DNA of 64,000 nucleotides. Origin: Cephalotus follicularis (lineage: Eukaryota > Streptophyta > Magnoliopsida > Oxalidales > Cephalotaceae). How positions within the stretch are numbered: the stretch's first letter is position 1; each line of letters starts with the position of its first letter. Where the stretch lies: contig BDDD01000018.1 in the NCBI GenBank assembly GCA_001972305.1, positions 558,001 to 622,000 on the forward strand. The letters are read 5' to 3'. Below, in pieces: positions 34,600 through 47,446 of this stretch. A program made the position numbers and the translations under genes. The notes under the pieces are model-generated. The model did no database searches, had not been told where the DNA came from, and saw only the letters and a program-made list of their open reading frames with translations.

Positions 34600-34986
34600 G
34601 CGAAGCCTAGACAGGAAGGCTACATGTTGCATGAAAACAGAGTGTGGCATGTTTCTTTGTGGACAGGTGTGAGACGACAAATTTCACAAGGTTAAGTGGT
34701 ATGGACGTGTCACAGACTGAGTATACTGATGCATTAATGTCTCTGAGCCCCTACTACCTACAAGAAACCAAAATCAGTAAGTAATGAGATAGAGAAAGAA
34801 AATGGTGAAAACTTGAGTTAGAAGAATCAGATGGATTGCTGATAAGAATTCCTTTATATTAGTTGTTCAGGGATGATTCGGAGTGTTGGAAACGTTGAAA
34901 GGAGAGAAATTATCTTCTGTGTGTGTGCATGAGGAATTGAAGCAAGTGGAGTTAACTTGGAATAGAAGCTAGGAATTCCATTTTCG

Positions 34987-36465
34987 GTAAGCTTCTGTTG
35001 TTGAATTCCAGTTACTGTTATGGTTGTTCAGTAGTATATATGTACTGATTTCATATATATATACCTACTGTTTAATGCACACATAGACTGCTGTTGGTTG
35101 TTGAAGTTGTGGAAAGTGAAGTTTTAGAACTTATAAAGAAGAATCATTTCAACTGATTCTGGGATAGCATTTGAGGTAGGTAGAAGGAATTTATGACATG
35201 ATTCTGATATATATAGCATGCTTTTCGTGCTATGATAGCCTATATGTGTTTGCATGTTGATTGAAATTGAATTGGAGGTTGTTTTTATGCATACTCTGTT
35301 TCTGCTGAAAACGAACCTGGGCTTGGACAGTCGACTATCTCGAGTGATAGTCGACTACTTAATGTAAACAGCCGACTGTTTAGCACAAATAGCCGACTAC
35401 TCAATTTATCCAGTTGACTATTCATATAGAACAGTCGACTGTGTAAGGCAACAACCAACTGTGAAGGAAAACAGTCGACTGTTCAGAGACAATTTTGCCT
35501 GTAATGCCTACTGTTTAATATGAATTGAATGAAATTGGACGTGGGTTCATAAGGGATGGTTCTAATAATCAACCTCTGATAATTGTAATTGTTTTACAGC
35601 AAGTGAACAACTTATATAGATCCTTGTAGATTGCCTGTAATGTTGTTGAGTGACTATTTTGTGCAATCCTTGAAATGTTAGGCAATCTTACCTATTACTA
35701 GTGCTATTGTTATTGATGTTCTGTTTTCTTAAAATGATTACAACATCTTTATTCCAAGGGTTACTAATATTGAACACTCTATGCATAGTTATGTTTTAAC
35801 CACTAAATGATATATACATATTTTGAAGGTTTTCTACTTATTTTGAAAGAAAACCTAATGTTATTGAATTGAGTTCTCTAAGTGAGGACTAGTGAGTGTT
35901 TATAGTTTTCTTAAACAAAAACTCAACGAAATGTAATGTTTTCTCAAAATAGATTTTATCGAAGTATTATATTACATTACTTGTATGTGATATTAGTGAT
36001 TGATTGTGATTGAGTGATGCTGATGGTTTAGTGATCGGAGTGTGTGACTAACTATAGCGGGTGAGCGGATGTGCCAGGAGTTGGCTCGAGCTTATCACCC
36101 CACCTATCTGCCTTGCAGATTGTGAGTGTTGACTGCCCGCCAAGTGCCGGCAGTAGTGTTTGCCTTTTCTATCATCATCGGAGTGTATGGTGGTCATTAG
36201 GCGGTGCATCGGTTGGGCTAGGAGGTAGCATGAGATGACACACAATAGTGGTCTTTGGACAAATGATTGAATTGATTGTATCCTTGTGCGGTATTCTTGT
36301 TGATTGATCCTTGTAGCCACTTGGCATGTTTGCTTATATATATTGACATATATAACTGGTTTCAAAATGATAAACTGTCCTACATGTTTTGCATCATATA
36401 TTTCTTTGTCATCCATATCTTCCTGCTTAGCCAAGTGAGGACAACGGCTAATACCTGCTCCACAG
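34987..36465 (+). other. Putative LTR intron, element B
   Basis: Donor-like TTTTCG|GTAAGCTTC; acceptor-like CGGCTAATACC...CTCCACAG. Position agrees with LTRs A and C. Inference. Confidence 0.3.
35328..35481. repeat. Phased palindrome array, block 2 of B 5' LTR (8 units)
   Basis: Units start at 35328, 35348, 35369, 35390, 35411, 35432, 35452 and 35472, so steps are 20, 21, 21, 21, 21, 20 and 20 bp. Cores vary (CAGTCGACTA, TAGTCGACTA, CAGCCGACTG, CAGTTGACTA, CAACCAACTG), but the spacing holds. Confidence 0.88.
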
Positions 36466-38011
36466 ATTTGCCGAAGTGAAGTGGAGTTAGCTACTGAAGC
36501 CGTACGTGGAGGCTTCTGCTTATCTTAGGGTTGTGATGTGTAATGGTTATAATATTTTATAATGAATAAAGTTACACTCCATTGTTGTATTTACATTTCC
36601 ATATGTAATATATAACATGTATTTTTGAGCTTAAGCACCTAGTATGGGTTGCGTGTGCATGCTATCCTTTTTAATCCAGTATGTTGTCACGCCCTGGTTT
36701 CGGTAAACACACATAGAAGCGGTAAAGGCAATTAACATAAATATTCAGCTTATGCAGAACCATAAAAAAATTAAACGTTTCAAACATGATATCAGTTGCG
36801 GAAGCATTAAAACTCATAAGCTGAAAAAATTGTAACGTGCATCCCATACTGCACGCTACTCAATACGAGTCCGTAAATGTTAAAAGCTCACAAAACGGAG
36901 CGTGATCCATAATACCATATTAAATCCCATTGTTAGACAAGTCAAAAGTACGGTTCATCAGAAGTCCTTAAATGAACCAGTTTATTACAATTCAGGAGAA
37001 TATAAAACTAACAACAACAACATAAAGGCTTCTTCTTTGTCCAAGCTGATCCAACCGATCCACTGCACAATCTGTAAAGTAGGGGGTCAGCCTTTGTGCT
37101 CACTCGGCTAAGTCATAAAAGTAGTTTGGGTCCAAAACTACATGCATGTCATGTGATGTATGTATAGATGATGCAGTACAGTAAAAATATCAGTTTATAT
37201 ATATATTTATGAAAAAATATATATATAATTTAACAGTACGGTAAAATAACAGTAGGAATATATATGAAAATATATGTAACCAACAACAGTACAGTAGTAG
37301 CCTGGCCAGGGCTACATCAACAGGCACAGTAATGTCTGAACAGGACCAGTAAACAGTACAGTAAGTCCACAAATGGACCGCAACAGGCAGGCAGTATGTG
37401 TAACGCTGCCAACTCCTAGCCCCACGTTACACTCCCACTTCGGTCCGTACTCCAGGCAACCAAGCGAGAAAACAGTACAGTACAGTGAGTTACCCAGCCA
37501 ACTCCTGGCTCCTAGGTCAACCCTACCACTAGCCAACGCTGGCAGTCTCCGCCATGCAACTAGTGGTTCAAGCACAACCACAGTAAATTCACAGAGCAAC
37601 ACGGTGAATCAATACAGTAAACAGTGCAGTAAACAGTACAGTAGTGATCATTAGATCCACATTAGGAAGTTTATTTCAACTTGTTTCGAAAGTCATAAAC
37701 ATTTGAAATATGTATTTTCATTAGCGGAAAATACTTTTAAACAGTTCAGTAGGTTGGAAATCACTTTCCCAGTTATTCGAAAATTCATTATTATCGAATA
37801 TTTATTTTGTATTCAAAATAGACACATCCGGTTTCACATATGCATTTCCAAATTAACATTGTAGTCTAGAAATTGTAAACAGTTATAATTAGTCAATAAT
37901 CAGCTAGTAAACAGTATATATGCAATGCATACTAATGCTCAAATGCATCCTAAACGGAGTCGGGATCGTTGCGCATTGTTTTAAGCAAGAGAGAACCAAA
38001 CAGCAGCTCGG

Positions 38012-38176
38012 CAGTCGGCTGGATTCCTCACTAGTCGGCTATTCTGGGAAATCAGTACATGAGTAGTCGGCTGGTTCCTCCTACCAGTCGACTGTTCATT
38101 ATGCAGTCGGCTGTTAACCTTCAACAGTCGACTGTTTCAATTGAGTAGTAGGCTGTCTTCCTTCGACAGTCGACTG
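38012..38176. repeat. Phased palindrome array, block 2 of the minus-strand solo LTR
   Basis: Units (CAGTCGGCTG / CAGTCGACTG type) start at 38012, 38032, 38064, 38085, 38104, 38125, 38146 and 38167. Steps are 20, 32, 21, 19, 21, 21 and 21 bp. Confidence 0.8.
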
Positions 38177-38939
38177 CTCTGCATAACCAGTTACATGTAA
38201 TCCAATATATATCACTCAAAGGATCATTTCAAGCAACCATATATATTCTCAAGACAGAATATCATCAATCAGTTCTCAACAAATCCATAGAACGCAATAG
38301 TAAACATGCATTTTATCCCGCAATCCAATACCAAGATAAAACTCCACATGCATGTAACCATGGCATATCTACAGAATGTCATAGCTCACACAAACAGGCA
38401 ACCGATCGCATAACATTTAGTAATTTTTGAACTCAAAATATGACATAACTTCCCGTACCTCTTGATTCCAAGTTAGGAATCTGTAAGTCCACCCGTTTGT
38501 GTTCCAACAGTGAAGTTTTTGAGCTCCCCCGAAGCTCCTGTTCCAGTCCAGTAGCTCGAGTTGTCCTCTCCAAGCTTTCCTTCTTGGTTGAAATGTTGGA
38601 TAATATCCCTCTTCCTCTTTTCTCCTCTCAAAAATCTCACTGTGCTTTCCTTCCTTGCATGCACTGGGCGAGAGAGGTAAAGAGGAGGGCATTTTATGCA
38701 GCTGGTTTCCTCTCCCTTTTCTCCAACCCGTTTTTCCTTGGCACTAAATGCCATAAGTTCCCTTCTATCACTTGCTTGCACACACACATGTCAAACCACC
38801 CCTTTACTTCAGTCTTTGCAGGTTCCAGTAGTTATGTGCATGACATACACATTTCATATATCATCAGATGGTGCCTGCAAGATGCTCTTGTCAGTTGTTG
38901 CATGTGATCTCGTCACATGCAATAAAATAGAGCACAAAC

Positions 38940-39069
38940 CAGTCGGCTGTCCTCACCCAACAGCCGGCTGTTCACCTGGCAGTTTGTTGCCATGTGGCTC
39001 GACAGCTAGCCAATCGACTGGTTCATCCCACCAGTCGACTGTTCCCATAAAAAGACGCCCAGTCGGCTA
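38940..39069. repeat. Palindrome array, block 1 of the minus-strand solo LTR
   Basis: Units start at 38940, 38961, 39011, 39032 and 39060; the two pairs are each spaced 21 bp, as in block 1 of A and B. Confidence 0.7.
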
Positions 39070-39324
39070 TTTTTGTTGTACTCACTAAGTAATCACACAT
39101 ATAAAAACCTTAATCGATTAGAATCAACATAACAACCAGGAAATTCAACTTTCTCATTAACTTAATAACAAGATTACATTTGGAATTCAAATATTACAAC
39201 GTGCGAAAATCCCGAGCGTTACATATGTTGTGCTTCCGCAAAAGTTTTAAGTTTTATGTGTTTTTGGATAATACTGGATTTATGTTGATATCATATATGT
39301 TGTTAAAATGGGGTGTGACAAACA

Positions 39325-39336
39325 TGGTATTAGAGC
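39325..39336 (+). other. Primer-binding site of B (initiator tRNA-Met type)
   Basis: TGGTATTAGAGC, one base from the usual TGGTATCAGAGC, four bases after the LTR end. Confidence 0.85.
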
Positions 39337-39427
39337 ATATTCCTTATATGCTCAAGCTGGGATAAGTTTCTCAGAAAATTAAGTGTTTGTTTCCTGATGG
39401 TTAATATCATTCCTTACAGGAAACAGA

Positions 39428-40690
39428 ATGGATCTCCGAAGAGGAAGGCGGAGAAGGCCTAGGGCCGAGGATGGAGTGAATTCACCACAAACACATGGTG
39501 ATGTTCAGCAAGTGAACGAATGAGAGAATGCTCCACAGATGAATATGGAAGGTAATATGCCACAAATGCCTAATGGGATGAGTAACTTTGACCGCATTGC
39601 GGATCTCTTCCAACAGCAAATTCAGGCTATTGCAGCGAACATGGAGAAGTTGTGACAGATGTATGAAGTGAATCAAGCATACCAATGAGCTCCTGAGATG
39701 TACCAGGCTGACAAATTTGGGAGAGACTTGGAGCGGTTCATGCGATAGAATCCTCCGTTGTTCCAAGGGGAGTTGGATGCTACAGTGGCAGAACAGTGGA
39801 TGAAGGAAATGGAGAAGATCTTTGCTGCTTTAGAATGTTCTAATGCTCAGAAGTTAAATTTTGCTGTGTACCGCATATGGGGAGAAGCTACCCATTGGTG
39901 GGAGATGGTTTAAGCAAAGTGGGAATCCATGCATCTTGACCGAACTTGGGACAGATTTCAGTCCGAGTTCAATGATGCTTATGTTCCACAAATGGAACGG
40001 GATAGGAGGGAAACAGAGTTGCTTGAGCTGCATCAAGGAGACATGATAGTGGCTCAATACCAGACATGGTTCATTGAACTGGCCCGACACACACCCTATC
40101 TAGTGGAGGGAGAGTTGAGGAAGATGTGGAGATTTTTGAAAGGGTTGAGGCCGGACATCCGATCCAGACTGGTAGCTTTGTATTTGTCTTCTTTTGTTAA
40201 CATGACAGAAAAGGCGAGAATTTTGGAAGCTGATGCTAATGAGAGAAGGATGGAGAGATCTCGTGGATCTCAATCGAAGCCTGCTGCTTCGAACCGGCAA
40301 GGAAGTAATGATCCTGCGGGTTCATCAAAGTTCAGAAACAAGGGACGAAGGAAAGCTTCTCGTTCCAAAACACCAAATCAAAGTGATCAACAGAGTTCTG
40401 GAGGGTGTAGTTTCTGCGGTCTTCCCAGTCATGATGAAAATAATTGCTGGAGGAAAGCAGGAAAGTGTCTGAAGTGTGGTTCGCAAGACCATTGTGTGAA
40501 GGATTGTCCTATTGTGAGGGCTCAACAAGGAGGTGCTGGACCTAGTGTTGGTAGCGTGGCTGTTCAACCGCGAAGAGATTCAGGAAAAGCTGTTATGAAA
40601 GGTAGAGTCTATACCTTGTTTAAGGATGATGTACCAGAGTCTACTTCTGTTGTGGGAGTACCATTTTCATATCTGGTGCTAGAGTTCTGA
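39428..40690 (+). pseudogene. Element B gag
   Basis: The start is the ATG of MDLRRGRRRPRAEDGV, the first after the PBS and in frame with what follows. It shows RRETELLELHQGDMIVAQYQ and two knuckles, CSFCGLPSHDENNC and CLKCGSQDHCVKDC (about 40410-40510). Stops lie in the first third (for example near 39520, 39654, 39687, 39748 and 39912). Two of them, at the FMRQNPP and MVSAKW positions of C, fit C-to-T change. From 39929 to 40690 the frame is open. A frameshift near 40670 leads into the protease. Confidence 0.88.
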
Positions 40691-43600
40691 TTGACCCCAG
40701 TGCCACACGTTCATTCATTGCATCATGTTTTCTGTCTGATTTGCATTGTGTTACTACTTGCTTGCCTTATGTTCTGGAGGTGAATACTCCAGCTGGAAAC
40801 AGTTTGTTGTCTGATACTGTGATACGTGGTTGTGGGATCACGATAGTTGGGGTTCAGTTATCTGCTGATTTGATTGTGTTGCCTATCCAAGATTTTGATG
40901 TTATCTTGGGGATGGACTGGCTTTATGCTCATCATGCGAGTGTTGACTGCTACAACAAGATGATGACTTTCAATATGCCTGATGGGACTGAGTGTAGGTT
41001 TGTTAGAGAGAAGAAGGTTTCTGCTCCTATCATTTCTTACACTCGAGCACAGAAGTATCTCAAGCGTGGATCTGAAGGTTACTTGGCGTATGTCATTGAT
41101 CATACGAAAGGTACGCCTAGTTTGGATCTTATACCTATTGTCTGTGACTTTCCAGATGTGTTTCCAGATGATCTTGTTTCTTTGCCACCAGAATGAGATA
41201 TTGAGTTAAGTATTGAGTTGTTACCTGGAACGGCTCCGATATCTAAAGCTCCTTACAGAATGGCTCATACTGAATTGAAGGAGTTGAAAACTCAGTTGCA
41301 GGACTACCTTGATAAGGGTTTTATCTGACCGAGTTTGTCACCGTGGGAAGCACCGGTCTTGTTTGTGAAGAAGAAAGATGGATCGATGAGGTTATGCATC
41401 GATTACAGATTACTGAACCAAGTGACAGTAAAGAACAAGTATCCTCTACCTCACATCGAGGAGTTGTTCGATCAGTTGCAAGGCTCAACTATATTCTCTA
41501 AGCTCGACCTGAGGACAGGTTACCATCAGTTGAGGATTCGTGAAGGGGGTGTGGAAAAGACTGCTTTTCGAACCAGATATGGGCACTATGAGTTTCTGAT
41601 TTTTCCTTTTGGTTTGACTAATGCTCCTGCAGCTTTTATGTGCTTGATGAAGAGGGTGTTCCAACCCTAACTTGATCAGTTCGTCGTTATCGTCTTAGAC
41701 GACATTCTGATTTATTCCAGGAGTGTGGAGGAGCATATACGACTTCTCCAGATTGTGTTGAAAACCTTGCGAAAGGATCAGTTGTAAGCAAAGTTCAGCA
41801 AGTGTGAGTTTTGACTGGACCATGTGACTTTTCTCGGTCATATTGTGTCAAGTGAAGGCTTGTCAGTGGATGCTTCGAAGATAGCAAGTATTGTGGATTG
41901 GCCCTAACCGAGGAATGTCACAAAAGTTCATAGCTTCTTAGGTTTAGTTGGCTACTATAGAAGGTTTATTGAAGGGTTCTAGAAGATTGTGAGTCCCTTT
42001 ACTCGGTTAACTCAAAAGAAAGCAAGTTGGGAATGGGATGATGCTTGTGAGGCAAGTTTCCAAGAGTTAAAGAGTTGGCTAGTTTCGTCTCCAGTGTTGG
42101 CATTGCCTAAGGGTAATGAGGGGTTTACTCTTTATAGTGATGCTTCTGGGAAAGGACTAGGATGTGTCCTTATGCAGCGTGGTCGCGTGATAGCTTACGC
42201 ATCAGGAAAGTTGAAGCCGTACGAGGAAAACTATCTCATACATGATCTTGAGTTGGCAGCCATAGTGTTTACATTACAGAAGTGGAGACACTATCTCTAT
42301 GGTGCACAGTTTGGGATTTTACCAACCACAAGAGCCTAAAGTATTTGTTTTCCCAGAAGGAGCTGAACATGAGACAGCGAAGGTGGGTGAAGTTTTTCAA
42401 TGACTATAATTGTAACATCCAATACCACCCGGGCAAAGCTAGTGTTGTAGCGGATGCTTTGAGTCGTAAGGCAATGATTTTCGGTGCGATGGTTTCCCAG
42501 TGGAAGCTTTTGGAGGATTTTCAGAGATGGAATCCGTTCATAGTTTCCCAAGGAGTGATTGTGGCGAGTCTTAGAGCACAACCGGAACTGCTTGACCGTA
42601 TTCTGAATGCTCAGTACAGTGACACCGAGTTGTGGAATGTTCGGGAGAGTTTGGGTTCAGAACCCGACTCTGAATTCGTCGTACATGCAGATGGCATCTT
42701 GAGGTTCCGAGGAAGAGTTTGTGTCCCTGAGGATGAAGACATAAGGAATGACCTACTGCAGCAAGCTCATAAATCGAAGTATAGTGTTCATCCAGGAAGC
42801 TCTAAGATGTGGCATGACCTGAAGGGGAACTACTGGTGGACTGGAATGAAGAGTGACATTGTCGGGTATGTAGCTAGATGTCTGACTTGTCAGAGAGTGA
42901 ATACTGAACATCAAAAGCCTACCGGTATGTTACAACCATTACCAGTGGCTGAATGGAAGTGGGAGAATGTGACCATGGACTTTGTGTCAGGGTTACCGAC
43001 GTCACAGAATGGAAAGAAAGCGGTGTGGGTTGTAGTGGACATACTGACTAAGTCTGCGCACTTTCTTCTGATGAACATGACATATTTGATCAAGAAGTTG
43101 GCTCGATTATATATCCGGGAGATTGTGAGACTACATGGTGTGCTGGTCAGCATTGTGTGTGATTGTGATGCAAGATTTACTTCAAGGTTCTGGAAGAAAT
43201 TCCAAGCAGCATTGGGAACAACCTTGAACTTCAGCACTGCGTTTCACCCCCAAACCAATGGACAGTCAGAGCGCACTATACAGACTCTTGAGGATATGCT
43301 CCGTGCTTGTGTCATTGATTTCGCTGGGAGTTGGGAGGATCACATACCACTTATAGAATTCTCCTACAACAACAGCTACCATACCAGCATTGGGATGGCT
43401 CCGTATGAAGCTTTGTACGGACGGAAGTGTAGATCACCAGTATGCTGAGATGAAGTGGGGGAAAGACAAGTGTTGGGACCTGACATCGTCCAGGAGACTA
43501 CTGATAAAGTGGAGATAATCAGGAAGAGATTACTCGCTGCACCAGATCGGCAGAAGTGCTATGCTGATTGGAGGAGGAGGAATCTGGAGTTCTAGAAGGG

Positions 43601-44018
43601 AGACCATGTGTTCTTGAGAGTCTCACCTTTGAACGGCATACACAGATTCGGCGTGAAAGGGAAATTAGCTCCAAGGTATGTTGGACCGTATGAGATACTA
43701 GACCGAATTGGGGGAGTTGCTTACCATATAGCACTACCGCCCAATCTATCAAATGTGCAGAACGTATTTCATGTTTCCATGTTAAGGAAATACGTTCCTG
43801 ATCCATCTCATATCTTGAGCTATGATCCTTGGTTTCTCATTGATAAGCTGTCGTATGAGGAACGACCGATGCGGATTCTGGATAGACAAGAGAAGGTGTT
43901 GTGGAATAAGACAATTCTGATGGTGAAAGTACTGTGGCAATTCTATGGGGTTGATGAGGCGACCTGGGAATGTGAAGCGGACATGGTTGAAACATTTCCT
44001 CACCTATTTGAAATGTAA
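40691..44018 (+). pseudogene. Element B pol
   Basis: Domains: protease (IDPSATRSF in place of the usual [24 protein letters not shown]), RT ([22 protein letters not shown], and VLDDILIYS where the usual first residues of the motif are changed), RNase H ([15 protein letters not shown]), integrase ([12 protein letters not shown]...[28 protein letters not shown]) and a C-terminal chromodomain-like tail ending ETFPHLFEM. Stops lie at about 41194, 41326, 41668, 41786, 41813, 41905, 41980, 43446 and 43594. A one-base loss near 42310 shifts the frame. The 388-residue stretch 42282-43448 is fully open. Confidence 0.9.
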
Positions 44019-44046
44019 AATGAAATTTGGGGACAAATTTTTATAA

Positions 44047-44058
44047 GGAGGGGGGGAA
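44047..44058 (+). other. Polypurine tract of B
   Basis: GGAGGGGGGGAA directly before the LTR start TGTAATAACC. Confidence 0.85.
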
Positions 44059-44871
44059 TGTAATAACCGTAAATTTCAATTAATGTATATTGTAACCATA
44101 ATATATAAAATATGCATTTAATTGAGATTAAATGTCCAAGTGTTATGTTTTATGGTTGTTGGTTGGTTTTGTTGGGTTTAATGCAAGGCTTGAGTTGAAA
44201 GTGTGTTGTGGTGTGAATAGTGGGGAACAAAACAGCCGATTGGTTGTTTTGTTTAGAACACAGCCGACTGTCACAGGGGAACAGTCGACTGGAAGGTAAG
44301 CGGTGACAACCGACTGCCATTTAAAAACAGTCGACTGGCGAAGCCTGGAAAGGAAGGCTACGTGTTGCATGAAAGCAGAGTGTGGCGTGTTTCTTTGTGG
44401 ATAGGTGTGAGACGACAGATTTCACAAGGTTAAGTGGCATGGACGTGTCACAAACTGAGTATACTGATGCATTGGTGTCTCTGAGCCTCTGCAACTTGCA
44501 AGAAACCAAAATCAGTAAGTAATGAGGGAGAGAAAGAAAATGGTGAAAACTTGAGTTAGAAGAATCAGATGGATTGCTGATACGAATACCTTTATATCAG
44601 CTGTTCATGGATGATTTGGAGTGTTGGAAACGTTGAAATGAGAGAAATTATCTTCTGTGTGTGTGCATGAGGAATTTAAGCAAGTGGTGTTAACTTGGAA
44701 TAGAAGCTGGGAATTCCATTTTCGGTAAGCTTATGTTGTTGAATTCCAGTTACTGTTATGGTTGTTCAGTAGTGTATATGTATTGATTTCGTATATATAT
44801 ACCTACTGTTTAATGCACATATAGACTGCTGTTGGTTGTTGAAGTTGTGGAAATTGAAGTTTTAGAACTTA
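44059..44871 (+). repeat. Element B 3' LTR, truncated
   Basis: Matches the first part of the 5' LTR (34272 to about 35125) closely, apart from the missing 49-bp array unit, and stops matching after GTTTTAGAACTTA. From there the sequence is D leader. Confidence 0.92.
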
Positions 44872-45063
44872 AAACCTAGTTTCCCGTAAACATCCCACTA
44901 GATTATTTAAAACCTAGTTTCCCGAAAAATAATATTTTATTTTATAAAACAACCATGGGATGATAACTAAACTAGAATTTCAGGTACTTTAATTATTCCA
45001 AAATATTCACCAAAACCGAAATTAAAGTCCAATTGAAATTAAACGGATGTCTCTGATACAACT
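44872..45063 (-). other. Element D leader with primer-binding site
   Basis: In minus orientation the bases next to the D 5' LTR read AGTTGTATCAGAGACATCC, a decayed initiator tRNA-Met PBS (about 45048-45062). The leader then contains a 16-bp direct repeat AAAACCTAGTTTCCCG (44871-44886 and 44909-44924). It ends at the B LTR break, so the first part of D gag is gone. Confidence 0.72.
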
Positions 45064-47446
45064 TGTTGGAAACCTGACAAGGGTTCCCGGTCAATTTGGT
45101 CCTAGGACGTAAGTGTGTATAATTTTAATTTTTCAAAAACACCAAGACAACAAGTCAAGGTTCACACTTACATCTTAGTACCAAATAAATTAGTCTAGCA
45201 TCACCGTTTAATTAACAATGGACCTAAAACAAATATCAAGCATCCACATTAAGATAAACCGAAACCACATCGGTAAACATAAAAGCATAAGGGAAGCAAC
45301 CATACCAACGTTGGAGGCTCCACCACTTTGCCGCTACACGCTTGCAGCAGCCACCGCCCGTCGCCGGACCCATAGCCTGGAATCCGGCGACCACGCCAGT
45401 GACCAACCCAGACACCGTTGGACTCCAAAAAATTCGGTATACCAATTTCTGGTAGAGACGTGACGGGAAGCGCCCCAGAGCACGGCGAACCGCGGTGGCG
45501 ACTCACTGAGTTCAGACTCAGTGAGTAACAGTCAACTCGCCCTTGACCGTCAGCGACATATATGGATGCCCACAACCCGATCTTCACAATGGTGGCCGAT
45601 ACTCGGTGAGACTTGGCCTAGAGTGCTAAGAACGCCCAGCGGCGAGTCACTGAATTGACTCGCCGTTCATCATCAGCGGCCGCCAAGACACCAAACGCCT
45701 TAACTCCTTCACCTCATCACATCTACAACACAAACTCGCCGTGACTCGGGATAGAACGCCAAGTCACAGCGATCGACGCGTCAACACGGTAGATTTGACT
45801 CATAGAACGCAAAAACAGCCAAACAACGCTGGAAACAACTAATCTAAGGTCAAGATAGGTAGAGCCAAAGGTTGGCTCCACCTACTGGTGAACATCGGTG
45901 GTGGAAGAGAAGGCCGAAGGTAGGAGAGGACAACTCCTTTCCAGGCCACCAGCACCTCGCGTGTCGTCTTCTCTGACTAGGAACCGCGCCTGGTGCGCAA
46001 CGTACGACACTGTGCGTTTCTCCATCGCCTCTAGCGCGCCCACGCGTGTGAGGCAGTTGTTTTGTCCAAAATTGACTTAATCAAACAATTGTCTCTTTCT
46101 CTTTATTATAATTAAAACATTATGTCTCTCTTGGTTTATTTGATGTGCCCCGCACAATGTATGTTGAACATACTCCCACTGTGGCTACTATTGATGTATT
46201 AATATGGCAATACGGTGGTAATAAATAAACCACTAATGTCCAATTGATATATAGTAGTTAAAAACTAGATTTTCCACCAAGCGAGCATGTGTGCAGCATG
46301 CGTCACTTTTCCAATAATCAGGCGGGACCCGAAAGCCCCATGGATTTCTGGTACGGTGATAAATTTTCCAGAACATCCCAAAGTTCTGGTACGACTATCC
46401 AACTAATAGCCCCGGTGTGATCTATAATCACCCTCGGATCCATCGACCACAAAGTACCACGTCTATCATTCGTTAGCCGGTTCCCCAGTGCTTTATCACT
46501 GTCATCGATTTGTGTGCCGCGTATCCTTCGTCATCTCGGCTCTGACTGCAGACTAGAGTTTGGATAAATGTCACCCCTAGGTAAAACCACAATAACTATA
46601 ATGTCATGATCGCATTGAGACTATGGGAGATATCCCCGGAAACATCTCGTTCCCAATCTCCCAGTGCCCGACCGGGACATTAAGTCGTCAATGGTCACAA
46701 ATGTTATAGAGCGTATAACCCTCAACATGGGTGTGACAATCCCATCTTGCGCACTCCCCCATACATCTCAATACAGCTCCCATAAGGCCCAAATACAACC
46801 CTACTGCTAGCACGTGGCTAGTGTTGGGGAAGGCAGAAATCAAGGCCAGGCGGTTACTGCACAACTTATGCCAGCCGATCAAGTCTAAGGATACAATGTA
46901 AATTACGTATGATCTACTAGCCCTCTTTGACTAAACAGTGCCGCAACAATAGGAATTCTATTGACAAAGATGTTGACTCTCCAAATAGATAACCTATGTT
47001 GGGTCGGTTCAGTGTCATGCCCTTGCACACACCCCGCATCAGCTTTAGGGTAAAACCCAAATGGCAATGAGATAATCCATCCTCATTTACCATTCAGAGC
47101 AAGCATAACACAACAAGTCTTTGTGGTTCATCAATTGCCCTAAGAGAGTGAACCTATGACTTGGAAATTTTGTCACAAGGGAGTAAGGATCTCATTCTCA
47201 TAACCTCTCAAGCACGAGATCTAACCCTTTATGGACATGGCGCTATATGTGTATTCAGTTGACATGGTGATCAACTGATCCGTTGTGACGGTTTGGGATT
47301 CTACATATAGCAAGATGCCAATATTTACTTAATATGCACTATATAACATGAATGGAACTAAGAATGTATGATTCAAGAGTGTGTCATATGTTGAGAACAT
47401 ATGTTTGCAGCCTCGTCATGGCTTGTAAGGACACCCTAATCTAAAA
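45064..47446 (-). repeat. Element D 5' LTR
   Basis: The plus strand starts TGTTGGAAACCTGACAAGG and ends CACCCTAATCTAAAA, where the last CA of the LTR has changed. It matches 8518-11023 throughout. The inverted repeats at 45501-45526 and 45640-45665 are intact. The right flank CCACG (47447-47451) pairs with CCTTG at 8513-8517. Confidence 0.88.

Larger units (their letters stand above)
36685..39223 (-). mobile_element. Solo gypsy LTR inserted in the B 5' LTR
   Basis: The 2539-bp unit reads TGTCACGCCCTGG at the left and CCGAGCGTTACA at the right. In minus orientation it starts TGTAACGCTCGGGATTTTC, close to LTR C. The exact duplication TATGT flanks it (36680-36684 and 39224-39228). It carries both palindrome blocks and the conserved GAGTGAGCACAAAGGCT-type block (near 37090-37113). 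No internal region is present. ORFs inside, such as 38497-38907, have no support. Confidence 0.93.
34272..39320 (+). repeat. Element B 5' LTR, split by a solo LTR
   Basis: The LTR parts are 34272-36684 and 39224-39320 (about 2.5 kb together). They start TGTAATAACCG and end GGGGTGTGACA. Alignment with LTR A shows continuity across the insert: the 3' part goes on with TGTGCTTCCGC as LTR A does at 3147. Conserved block AGTGAGGACAACGGCTAA is at 36434-36451. Confidence 0.9.
34272..44871 (+). mobile_element. Element B: gypsy element of the A family, 3' truncated
   Basis: B has a 5' LTR (34272-39320, interrupted), PBS (39325), gag, pol, PPT and only the first 813 bp of its 3' LTR. The flank after 44871 is the leader of D in minus orientation. 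B therefore inserted into F, and a later deletion removed the rest of its 3' LTR together with the end of F and the beginning of D gag. Many stops in pol show it is old. Lineage: Tekay/Del-like. Confidence 0.88.
8518..47446 (-). mobile_element. Element D: minus-strand Ty1/copia element, opened by nested insertions
   Basis: D inserted into E. Its two LTRs are 8518-11023 (3') and 45064-47446 (5'). Its own internal sequence is only 11024 to about 14190 (PPT and pol) and 44872-45063 (leader with PBS); the rest is younger insertions. Flanks are CCTTG on the left and CCACG on the right, a 5-bp duplication with two changes. Removing D with one flank copy restores the E frame exactly at GGGCATTTG, which makes the boundaries convincing. 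The first part of D gag is missing. LTR divergence by eye over the first 270 bp is about 5 percent. Confidence 0.85.

Noticed and set aside
38497..38907. A 136-codon ORF in the minus-strand solo LTR
   Set aside because: It overlaps other frames of similar length, has no known motif, and lies wholly within LTR sequence.
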